From contig VXQO01000148.1 in assembly GCA_009838975.1 (NCBI GenBank), forward strand, positions 1 to 44,287: a stretch of DNA of 44,287 nucleotides. The letters run 5' to 3'. Numbering within the stretch: position 1 is the first letter of the stretch; the number at the start of each line of letters is the position of its first letter. This DNA comes from Gemmatimonadota bacterium (GTDB taxonomy: Bacteria; Gemmatimonadota; Gemmatimonadetes; Longimicrobiales; Gaopeijiaceae). The translations under genes and the position numbers were made by a program. The notes under the pieces were generated by a model that was given only the letters and a program-made list of their open reading frames with translations, did not search any database and had not been told where the DNA came from. Positions 1 through 6,543 of the stretch are shown here, piece after piece.

Positions 1-145
1 CAGCGTCATATGTGTATACGAGACCTCCGCTGCCGAGCGGGGAGCCAGGGCGCGAAGCGTCAGTGGAAAGCGCCTGGCCGGGTGTGAGCGCGGCGGCTCC
101 GGCGGCGGCAGAGGTGGCGAGGAAGCGGCGGCGCGTGTGAGTCAT
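1..145 (-). CDS. Tat-exported protein, N-terminal fragment
   Basis: This reading frame runs off the left edge, so only about 48 residues are visible. It begins MTHTRRRFLATSAAAGAAAL, a twin-arginine (RRRFL) signal peptide with a short Ala-rich hydrophobic stretch, followed by a Ser/Gly/Pro-rich segment and then GGLVYTYDA at the edge. An AGGGAA-like ribosome site lies about 6 nt before the ATG. The mature domain is outside the window, so no function can be assigned. It lies downstream of the arsR/Cys-peptide unit on the same strand but is separated from it by a strong hairpin (218-269), so it is probably transcribed separately. It is too short for most ORF finders. The start and signal peptide are well supported; identity is unknown. 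Confidence 0.75.
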   Translation of the reverse strand, partial: MTHTRRRFLATSAAAGAAALTPGQALSTDASRPGSPLGSGGLVYTYDA

Positions 146-217
146 GTCGGATTCCCTAATTGCACGTTTCCGGGTTTGGAACTGTTAATCAGATATCGGG
201 GCGGAGATGGGCTTGTC

Positions 218-269
218 GCAAGCCCCCGGGGGTCGGCCGGTCCGCCTGACCGACCCCCTTCGGGCTTGC
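218..269 (-). terminator. Long hairpin after the arsR/Cys-peptide unit
   Basis: Left arm 218-236 (gcaagcccccgggggtcgg) and right arm 250-269 (ccgacccccttcgggcttgc) are complementary apart from a small internal bulge, with a 13-nt loop. On the minus strand the hairpin begins 9 nt after the stop of the 19-codon cysteine-rich ORF. No U-tract follows, as is common in GC-rich genomes, so it may act as a terminator or as a 3' stabiliser. Confidence 0.7.
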
Positions 270-278
270 CGAAGTTGC

Positions 279-338
279 TCAGCAGCAGGGGCCGCCGCAA
301 CAACCGCCATCGCAGCAACATCCGCAGACGCTTGTCAT
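279..338 (-). CDS. 19-residue cysteine-rich micropeptide
   Basis: The minus strand encodes MTSVCGCCCDGGCCGGPCC followed by TGA. Eight of 19 residues are Cys (5, 7, 8, 9, 13, 14, 18, 19), in CC or CxCCC clusters spaced by Gly, with one Asp and one Pro. A perfect Shine-Dalgarno AAGGAGG (350-344) sits 5 nt before the ATG, one of the best ribosome sites in the window and strong evidence that the ORF is translated. It starts 51 nt after the stop of an ArsR-family repressor on the same strand and is followed by a strong hairpin, so the two genes look like one operon. I know no named family for it. Metal or metalloid thiolate binding (a micro-metallothionein or chaperone) is inferred from composition and context. 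Detection by ordinary annotation is unlikely because of its size. Confidence 0.8.
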   Translation of the reverse strand: MTSVCGCCCDGGCCGGPCC

Positions 339-389
339 CGTGTCCTCCTTGATTGGGATTGACGTGTTGATTGTCCTGCATTGATCCGG

Positions 390-728
390 TCAGCAGCCAC
401 AGGCGGCCTTCCGCTCCAGGCTGGCGCCGAGCCGGTTGAGGTCCGTCATCATCGCGCGGACTCGATCCGCGTCGATGCAATAGCAGGAGCGCGTTCCATC
501 CACCTCGCCCCTTACCAGGCCCTCCTCCCGAAGCACCCGCAGATGCTGGGAGACGGTCGACTGCGCGAGGGGGAGGTCGTCCACGATCTCACCGCACACG
601 CACGTTCGCCGCTCTGCAAGCAGAATCAGAATCGCCACGCGGGCGGGGTGCGCGAGCGCCCTCCCCCACCCCGCGGTTCGCACGACCTCGGTAGCGAAGC
701 CGGTCTTGCGTGTCCTGGTGACTCCCAT
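390..728 (-). CDS. ArsR/SmtB-family metal-responsive repressor
   Basis: A 112-residue winged-helix regulator. The core [21 protein letters not shown] is the ArsR helix-turn-helix and recognition helix (about residues 52-72), preceded by [11 protein letters not shown]. CxC in this place (C43, C45) corresponds to the thiolate inducer site ELCVCDL of classical ArsR. Further Cys pairs occur at C82/C84 (SCYCID) and C110/C112 (ACGC at the C-terminus), so alternative or additional metal sites are possible. ArsR proteins repress their own operon and release DNA on binding As(III), Sb(III) or soft metals; which metal applies here cannot be read from sequence. An inverted repeat (765-786) lies just upstream. 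The only co-directional gene is the Cys-rich micropeptide; no arsenite pump or reductase is visible. Confidence 0.93.
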   Translation of the reverse strand: MGVTRTRKTGFATEVVRTAGWGRALAHPARVAILILLAERRTCVCGEIVDDLPLAQSTVSQHLRVLREEGLVRGEVDGTRSCYCIDADRVRAMMTDLNRLGASLERKAACGC

Positions 729-764
729 GGCCTACTTCCTGTGCGTCCATCTGCGGGTAGATCG

Positions 765-786
765 TTTATCGGCAATATACGATAAA
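765..786 (-). promoter_or_regulatory. Candidate ArsR operator/promoter
   Basis: An inverted repeat TTTATCG-N8-CGATAAA in a short AT-rich island 37 nt upstream of the arsR start. Both the dyad and its place overlapping the presumed promoter fit autoregulation by an ArsR-family dimer. The -10 and -35 boxes cannot be assigned uniquely. Confidence 0.6.
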
Positions 787-903
787 TAAAATGCCGTGCA
801 TGTCAACACCGGAGCGGTTATTGGTCGCACCATCGAGTCCCGGTCAGGGGGACTGCTTTACACTGCCGCCCGCGCTACGCGAGCCACCCGGAGCCCGCGA
901 GGC

Positions 904-2391
904 TCACACCTCCCAGCCAGCCCGGTACTCGCGCGTCAGGTACCGGTTGGCTTCCTCGACGTTCGTGACCCGCATCGCGTCGGCGTCGTAGTGGATCTTC
1001 TTCCCCTGGCCGGTGCGCAGCGCGACGATGCCCAGCAGCATGACCTCGGTCAGGCGCGACGCGTAGTCGAAGGGGCACGACGCCTCGCCGCCCGCCTTGC
1101 AGGCCTTCACCCAGTTCATCTGGTGGGTGCCCTCAATACGGGGCTGTGTCCGGGGGACCTCTGCGGCCTCGGCGGCCAGCGACTCGGGGAAGAGCCGGGG
1201 ATTGCGGCCGTAGGTGCCGTGCATCAGAATGCCGCGGTCGCCGACGAACATGACGCCGCCCGTGCGGTTGAGATCGACGTCGTCGGGGAGTGCGGACGGG
1301 CGGGGGGGCATGAGGCCGCCGTCGTACCAGTGGAGGTCGACCGCCGGCATGGACCCGCGGGCCGGGTACTCGTAGTGGGCGCGCATGGCCAGCGGGAAGG
1401 AAGCGGGGTCGTCCGGGGGGCCGCCCCAGGGGGTCGAGGTGGCCTCGACGGTCGTGGGGTAGGTGAGGCCGAGGGCCCAGTAGGGATGATCCACGAGGTG
1501 CGCGCCCATGTCGCCCAGCGCGCTCACGCCGAAGTCGACCCAGCCGCGCCAGTTGAAGGGGTGGTAGACCGGGTGGAAGGGGATGTCCTTTGTGGTGGGG
1601 CCGAGGTAGAGGTCCCAGTCCATGCCGGTCGGCAGGGGATAGCCCGCGTCCATGACGTCCGCCGCGAGCGACTGGATCGCGCCCTGGTGCCACTGCTGGT
1701 ACCAGCCCGGATTGAGGCCTTCCTCCCAGGGCGCGGGACGCCGGATCCCCTGCGGCCAGATCGGCCGGTTGGTCCAGATGTGGACTTCGTTGACGTCGCC
1801 GATGACGCCGGCCTGAACCCACTCGTTGACGAGCCGCGCGTCGTCGCTGGAATGGCCCTGGTTGCCCATCTGGGTGACGACACCGGTGCGCTGTGCGATC
1901 TCGGCGAGCGCGCGGGCTTCGTGGACGGTGTAGGTGAGTGGCTTCTCCACGTAGACGTGCTTCCCCGCCTCCATCGCCGCCTTGGCCATCGTCGCGTGTA
2001 GGTGGTCGGGGGTTGCGATGAGCACCGCGTCCAGGTCCGCTTCGCTGTCCAGGAGTTCGCGGAAGTCGGTGTACTGCCGCGCCTGCAGGAACTGTTCGCG
2101 CCAGCGGTGACCCTTCTCGCGGGGGTTGCCGTCGCCGTCCACGAGCCGCTCCTGGACGCGCCGGTGCACGATTCCCCAGTGCACGTCGCAGATTGCGGCG
2201 ATGTGCTCGGTGCCGAACTCCTGGGCGTTCTCGGTTCCCTGCCCGCCCACCCCGATGATCGCGAGGTTGAGCCTGTCCGACGGTGCCCGGTAGCCGGGGC
2301 CGCCGAGCACGGGCCGCGGAACGATCATGGCGCCTGCGGCGAGGGTGGCGCTGCGGTCCACGAAGTCCCTGCGGGTCAGTTGTTCAGACAC
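904..2391 (-). CDS. Tat-exported Gfo/Idh/MocA-family oxidoreductase
   Basis: A 495-residue NAD(P)-dependent oxidoreductase of the Gfo/Idh/MocA family. I chose the GTG at 2391 because it gives [20 protein letters not shown], a twin-arginine signal, with GGAG 9 nt upstream; the open frame further upstream only runs antisense through the next gene. The Rossmann motif is [18 protein letters not shown]. The family EKP motif appears as [20 protein letters not shown], followed by [19 protein letters not shown], which is typical of the secreted subfamily abundant in Planctomycetes, Gemmatimonadota and relatives. Such proteins probably oxidise or epimerise sugars or inositols using a cofactor carried through Tat. 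The substrate is unknown. It is divergent from the DUF1028 gene with an 80-nt gap. Confidence 0.92.
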   Translation of the reverse strand: MSEQLTRRDFVDRSATLAAGAMIVPRPVLGGPGYRAPSDRLNLAIIGVGGQGTENAQEFGTEHIAAICDVHWGIVHRRVQERLVDGDGNPREKGHRWREQFLQARQYTDFRELLDSEADLDAVLIATPDHLHATMAKAAMEAGKHVYVEKPLTYTVHEARALAEIAQRTGVVTQMGNQGHSSDDARLVNEWVQAGVIGDVNEVHIWTNRPIWPQGIRRPAPWEEGLNPGWYQQWHQGAIQSLAADVMDAGYPLPTGMDWDLYLGPTTKDIPFHPVYHPFNWRGWVDFGVSALGDMGAHLVDHPYWALGLTYPTTVEATSTPWGGPPDDPASFPLAMRAHYEYPARGSMPAVDLHWYDGGLMPPRPSALPDDVDLNRTGGVMFVGDRGILMHGTYGRNPRLFPESLAAEAAEVPRTQPRIEGTHQMNWVKACKAGGEASCPFDYASRLTEVMLLGIVALRTGQGKKIHYDADAMRVTNVEEANRYLTREYRAGWEV

Positions 2392-2470
2392 TTGTCGATA
2401 CTCCGTTCTTCTTGCGCGATGGGCCGGTGTGGCCGGACGTTGTCGGTTCACAACCGCAACGGAGGTAACG

Positions 2471-3337
2471 ATGACCCGCATCTCGATGGCGCGGCAAGCC
2501 CGCCGCGTGCTTGGCTCGCTTCTGCTCCTGACCCTGTTCCCCGCTCTGCTCTCGGCGACCTGGTCCGTGATCGCGATCGACACCCGCACGGGACAGGTGG
2601 TGATCGCGTCGGCGACCTGCGTGCCGCAGAGGGCGTTCCCCGGGTTCCCGGCCAGGGATCTCATGGACATCCAGGCGATCGTGGTGCCGGGGGTGGGCGT
2701 CGCCGCGGCCCAGGCCGGGGTGGATCGGACCCGCGCCAACCAGGAGTTGATCTACGCCGAGCTGAAGAACGGAACGGCGCCGGACCGGATCATCGAGATG
2801 CTGAGCGAAGATCCCCAGTTCGAGCGGCGCCAGTTCGGGATCGTCGACCTGCAGGGGCGTTGTGCGGGCCACTCCGGCAGCGGGAACGGCGAGGCGTCGC
2901 TGGCCGTGGCCGACAGCATTCCGGCCGAGGGCATCTACTTCTCGGTGCAGGGCAACATCCTGGCCTCCGACGACGTGGTGCACAGCGGCGTCGCGGCCTT
3001 CAAGGCCGAGGGCGGCACGCTGGCCGACCGGGTCATGGCGGCGATGGAGGCTGCGGACGCCGACGGCGGCGATGTTCGCTGCACCTGCGAATCGGACCCC
3101 GTACTCGACCATGTGCCTTGCGACGGGAAGACCTCGCACGTCGCCTACATCCTGGTCGCGAACCCCGACGACCCCGAGGGCGAATCCTTCAACGACGGCG
3201 AGTACTCGCTCTACATCGACGTGACCGACGAAAACATCGAGGAAGGCGAGAACGCCAACCCGGTCCGCACGCTCAGAATGCGCTACGACCGCTGGAAGGC
3301 GGAGAACAACCAGGCGGGAGGGTTCCCGGACTACTAG
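2471..3337 (+). CDS. Secreted DUF1028-family protein
   Basis: A 288-residue protein starting at the ATG with GGAGG 5 nt upstream. Residues 1-29 form a Sec signal peptide ([19 protein letters not shown]). The mature protein begins [20 protein letters not shown], the start of the DUF1028 domain, which has an Ntn-hydrolase-like fold. It keeps [15 protein letters not shown] and the [13 protein letters not shown] segment of the family. An insert with four cysteines ([14 protein letters not shown], about residues 202-215) could form disulfides outside the cytoplasm. Function is not firmly established; peptidoglycan-linked or acylase-like hydrolysis has been suggested for the family. Its stop codon overlaps the stop of the convergent STAS gene. 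Confidence 0.88.
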   Translation: MTRISMARQARRVLGSLLLLTLFPALLSATWSVIAIDTRTGQVVIASATCVPQRAFPGFPARDLMDIQAIVVPGVGVAAAQAGVDRTRANQELIYAELKNGTAPDRIIEMLSEDPQFERRQFGIVDLQGRCAGHSGSGNGEASLAVADSIPAEGIYFSVQGNILASDDVVHSGVAAFKAEGGTLADRVMAAMEAADADGGDVRCTCESDPVLDHVPCDGKTSHVAYILVANPDDPEGESFNDGEYSLYIDVTDENIEEGENANPVRTLRMRYDRWKAENNQAGGFPDY

Positions 3338-3675
3338 GCGATCGCCGCGACCGCCTCCTCTGCGGACTCGTACACCGAGACGAGGGCGTCAAAGCCGCTG
3401 GCGGCGAGGACCTTCCGCACCGGACGAGTCAGCGCACACACGCAGAACGCGTGATCGGGCCCGGTGAACCGCTTCGCGGTAATCAACAGGATCCGTAGGC
3501 CGGCGCTGCTCAGGTACGGGACCTGCTCGAAGTCGACAACCAGCTTCCTGTCGTCGGGTGAAATGCCCGATTCCAGCTCGCTTTGCCAATCCAGATAGTC
3601 GGAGCTGTAGACGCGACCCACCGGCTTCGCGACCAGGACTCCGGAATTCCGGGTCCAGTTGACCTGAATCGCCAT
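3334..3675 (-). CDS. STAS-domain protein (anti-sigma factor antagonist type)
   Basis: A single STAS domain of 113 residues. The segment LVVDFEQVPYLSSAGLRILL is the diagnostic strand-turn-helix, and the Ser pair before AGL is where SpoIIAA-like proteins are phosphorylated by an anti-sigma kinase. Such proteins release a sigma factor or act in partner-switching modules. No RsbW-like kinase, SpoIIE-like phosphatase or sigma gene is adjacent, so the partner must lie elsewhere. It overlaps the convergent DUF1028 gene by 4 bp through a shared CTAG that supplies both TAG stops. A gap of 30 nt separates it from the epimerase gene upstream on the same strand, so the two may be co-transcribed. Confidence 0.9.
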   Translation of the reverse strand: MAIQVNWTRNSGVLVAKPVGRVYSSDYLDWQSELESGISPDDRKLVVDFEQVPYLSSAGLRILLITAKRFTGPDHAFCVCALTRPVRKVLAASGFDALVSVYESAEEAVAAIA

Positions 3676-3705
3676 GGTTCTTTCGTCGTTCCTTGAGTTC
3701 GTTCG

Positions 3706-4857
3706 CTATTCGCGTGCCGCCCAAGCGCTCAGCAGCTCCGCCTCCGCCTCCAACATCTGGTCGATCGTAGCCGGCTCAAACCCCATTTCTCTGGTCCGCA
3801 GCCCGCTGAACATCACGCCACCCGGCCGGTCCTCCTCTGTCAGCCCGCTCCACCACTCTAACGTATCGCCGATGGTTTCCTCCATCGGGCGGCTCGTGTA
3901 GCCGGCTTCGATCGCGCGCGACAGATCGACCGAATGGACGGCGCCGAAGCTGCTGTCCCGGGCCGCCCAGATCGGGAAGGACACGCCCTGTTCCTGAAGG
4001 AACCCCGAGTCCACCCAGTGCAATTCGGTATCGCTTCCGCTCACCTCCCGGCACGCCTGTAAGAATCCGTCCCAGGTGACCGCTTCCGTGGGCCCGACGC
4101 CGTTGAAGACACCCCCGATACGGTCTTCCAGCATCCGCACCATCCAGGCCCCGAGGTCGCGCGCGTCGATGAACTGGATCGGCTGGTCCGGCGTGCCTGG
4201 CGCTAGCATGTCGCCTCCTGCCGCAACTCGTACCGGCCAGTAGGTCCACCGGTCGGTGTTGTCACCCGGCCCGACGATGTACCCGGGGCGCACGATGTTC
4301 GCGCGATCGCCGAAGACCTCCTGCACCGCCTCCTCGCAGAGGGCCTTCAGGGGGCCATACGTCTCACCGGTCACCTCTTCCACCGTCGGATCCTCGAGGC
4401 GGCCGACATCGTAGTCCTCCGTAATGCCCTCGGTGACCAGGTCCTTGTAGGCGGAGATGGACGAAACGAACATGTATTGGCCCGAATCCGACAGCAGCGC
4501 GGCCGAGTCCCGCACATGCCGCGGCACGAAACCCGAATTGTCGATGACCGCGTCCCACCTGCGGCCCTCCAGCGCGGTCAGATCCCCGTCACGGTCCCCT
4601 ACCAGCTTCTCCAGCTCGGGGAAGAGGTGCGTGTTCGTCCTGCCACGGTTGAACAGGGTGACGGTGTGTCCGCGCGATGCCGCGTAGCGAACCATGTGAG
4701 GGCCGATGAAACCTGTGCCCCCCAACACCAGAATGGACATCGGTGCGGGGCCGGCAGCCTCCTGATCATCGGATGGGGCGCAGGCCACACCCAGACCCAG
4801 AGCCCCGGCCGCCGTCGCCGTGGTCTTCAGAAACTCTCGCCGGTTCTGTATGAACAT
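3706..4857 (-). CDS. Tat-exported NAD-dependent epimerase/dehydratase-like protein
   Basis: A 383-residue extended short-chain dehydrogenase. The ATG at 4857 gives MFIQNRREFLKTTATAAGAL, a twin-arginine signal, with GAGAGG 5 nt upstream; upstream codons in the same frame lack such support. The Rossmann glycine motif is ILVLGGTGFIGPHMVRYA, followed by TLFNRGRT. The serine motif FVSSISAY and catalytic YxxxK as YGPLK are present. A Cys after the signal (GVAC) may be lipidated, but the lipobox is weak. Homologous cytoplasmic proteins act on nucleotide sugars; an exported version must either fold with its cofactor before Tat transport or have another substrate. It is divergent from the PhoX gene across a 234-nt spacer containing a dyad (4936-4952). 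Confidence 0.9.
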   Translation of the reverse strand: MFIQNRREFLKTTATAAGALGLGVACAPSDDQEAAGPAPMSILVLGGTGFIGPHMVRYAASRGHTVTLFNRGRTNTHLFPELEKLVGDRDGDLTALEGRRWDAVIDNSGFVPRHVRDSAALLSDSGQYMFVSSISAYKDLVTEGITEDYDVGRLEDPTVEEVTGETYGPLKALCEEAVQEVFGDRANIVRPGYIVGPGDNTDRWTYWPVRVAAGGDMLAPGTPDQPIQFIDARDLGAWMVRMLEDRIGGVFNGVGPTEAVTWDGFLQACREVSGSDTELHWVDSGFLQEQGVSFPIWAARDSSFGAVHSVDLSRAIEAGYTSRPMEETIGDTLEWWSGLTEEDRPGGVMFSGLRTREMGFEPATIDQMLEAEAELLSAWAARE

Positions 4858-4935
4858 GCTTGCCTCTCGCTGTTGTCGGACCCACTGGCTCCGGGCCGGC
4901 CAAGGCTCGCCCGCAAACGCCCAAACACCCGGAAT

Positions 4936-4952
4936 TGACGCATCGTGCGTCA
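4936..4952. promoter_or_regulatory. Dyad between divergent epimerase and PhoX genes
   Basis: A perfect inverted repeat TGACGCA-TCG-TGCGTCA, 79 nt from one start and 140 nt from the other, in the 234-nt intergenic region. The short spacer and perfect arms suit a dimeric repressor or activator site. No regulator is linked to it by sequence. Clear promoter boxes were not found in this spacer. Confidence 0.4.
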
Positions 4953-5091
4953 GTCCGGCAAGGTACGGCACGCGGCGGGATCACGAAACAACTCTGTCAC
5001 CGGGCTTGCCTTGGGCGCATTCCCGCCCACAGCGTTCAGCAGCGCTCGCCGCCACGATTCACTCACCGCGACAATTCAGGAGTTCACCCTC

Positions 5092-6534
5092 ATGTCCATC
5101 GACCGCCGCCGTTTCCTCATGCAGTTCGCCTCCGCCGGAGGCAGCCTTGCGCTCACGCCGTCGCTCGCCGGGCTGATCGCGTGCAACCATGCGAGCGCCC
5201 AGTCCCGGCACCGACATCGCCCGGGCGGCTTCTTCATCACGCCGTACGGCGACCTCGCGCCCGGCGCCGACTGCCCGGAACTCGAGATCCCCGAGAGCTT
5301 CACGTGTTTGCGGCTCAGCTCCGGGGGTCTGCCCTCGACCGTTCGCGACGGACTCACGGTCCCAAACGCCTTCGACGGGATGGCCGCCTTCCCCCTCCCC
5401 AACGGCAACGTGCGACTCATCCGCAACCACGAGATGGTCGACGAGGCCGACACGGCCCGGCCCATCGGCCAGCCCGCCTACGATAGCAAGGGAGCCGGCG
5501 GGACCACATCGCTCGAGGTGCGGATCACGGAAGCGAACGGCAACCTGAACGTGGAACTGGTCGACGAATTCGTCTCGCTGGCCGGCACGCGGGTCAACTG
5601 CGCGGGCGGCCCCACGCCATGGGGAAGCTGGCTGTCGTGCGAAGAGATCACTACCGGACGCGAGGACGGCTTCGAACAGCCCCACGGCTACATCTTCGAG
5701 GTCCCGGCCGACGCCACCGGTCCCGTCGATCCCGTGCCGCTCCGGGACATGGGACGCTTCATCCACGAGGCGGTCGCTGTAGATCCCGACACGGGCATCG
5801 TCTACGAGACCGAGGACACCTGGTACGTGCCCCGCGCAGCGGACAGGCTCCCCGGCGCGGGCCTCTACCGATTCATCCCCAACGAGCCCGGAGTCCTCGC
5901 CGCCGGCGGCAGGCTGCAGATGATGGCTGTCACCGGACAGCCCGGCTATCTCACCGCCCGCGGACAGACCGCCGGCGAAACGCTCCCCGCCCACTGGGTG
6001 GACATCGACGACCCCGATCCGCCCGACGCCGCATCCGACCACCTCGCCGTCTTCCGACAGGGCGTCGCAAAGGGCGCCGCGCGCTTCGCCCGCCTGGAAG
6101 GCGCATTCCACGGCGACGGCGGCATCTACGTGGTCTCCACCAACGGAGGCGACGCGACCGCCGGGCAGGTCTTCCACTACCGCCCGACCGGCGCCGACAC
6201 CGGAGAACTCACGATGGTCTTCGAGTCGCCGTCCCACGACGTGCTCGACAGCCCCGACAACATCGTCGTGAGCCCCCGCGGCGGACTGATCATGTGCGAG
6301 GACGGCAGCGGAGACCAGTACGTGCGGGGCCTCGACCGCGAGGGGCGGGTGGTCAACCTCGTGCGCTCGCCGCAGGCCGAAGGCGGGCGTCAGCCGGGCG
6401 AGTTCGCCGGCTCGTGCTTCAGTCCCGACGGCCGGGTGCTATTCTTCAACACGCAGGGCTCCCGGGAGGCTGGGGGCTCGGTTCCGAGCGCCACGTACGC
6501 GCTGTGGGGACCCTGGGAGGACGGGCCGCTGTAG
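5092..6534 (+). CDS. PhoX-type (DUF839) Tat-exported phosphatase-like protein
   Basis: A 480-residue protein of the PhoX/DUF839 beta-propeller family. The ATG at 5092 begins a twin-arginine signal (SIDRRRFLMQFASAG), and LIACN may be a lipobox. CAGGAG lies 9 nt upstream. Family features seen in order: RLIRNHEMVDEAD, GGPTPWGSWLSCEEITTG, GRFIHEAVAVDPDTGIVYET and DSPDNIVVSPRGGLIMCEDG. These match the CEE- and HE-containing metal-site regions of PhoX, which uses Fe and Ca to hydrolyse phosphate monoesters in the periplasm. Activity is inferred from the family; many DUF839 members are uncharacterised. The downstream M28 gene begins 10 nt after the stop, suggesting co-transcription. Confidence 0.9.
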   Translation: MSIDRRRFLMQFASAGGSLALTPSLAGLIACNHASAQSRHRHRPGGFFITPYGDLAPGADCPELEIPESFTCLRLSSGGLPSTVRDGLTVPNAFDGMAAFPLPNGNVRLIRNHEMVDEADTARPIGQPAYDSKGAGGTTSLEVRITEANGNLNVELVDEFVSLAGTRVNCAGGPTPWGSWLSCEEITTGREDGFEQPHGYIFEVPADATGPVDPVPLRDMGRFIHEAVAVDPDTGIVYETEDTWYVPRAADRLPGAGLYRFIPNEPGVLAAGGRLQMMAVTGQPGYLTARGQTAGETLPAHWVDIDDPDPPDAASDHLAVFRQGVAKGAARFARLEGAFHGDGGIYVVSTNGGDATAGQVFHYRPTGADTGELTMVFESPSHDVLDSPDNIVVSPRGGLIMCEDGSGDQYVRGLDREGRVVNLVRSPQAEGGRQPGEFAGSCFSPDGRVLFFNTQGSREAGGSVPSATYALWGPWEDGPL

Positions 6535-6543
6535 GGGGCCGAC

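Noticed and set aside
279..338. UGA of the micropeptide as selenocysteine with the downstream hairpin as SECIS
   Set aside because: Reading through gives a sequence without further Cys or recognisable domain, and the hairpin is long and terminator-like. UGA as a stop is the simpler reading.
796..2001. 401-codon plus-strand ORF
   Set aside because: It runs antisense to the Gfo/Idh/MocA gene, has no ribosome site and no recognisable protein sequence; long antisense frames are expected at this GC content.
2392..2739. N-terminal extension of the Gfo/Idh/MocA protein
   Set aside because: The extension overlaps the DUF1028 gene on the other strand and would bury the Tat signal; the GTG at 2391 with an SD fits better.
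5059..6237. 392-codon minus-strand ORF
   Set aside because: Antisense to the PhoX gene; composition is Gly/Val/Arg-rich without motifs.
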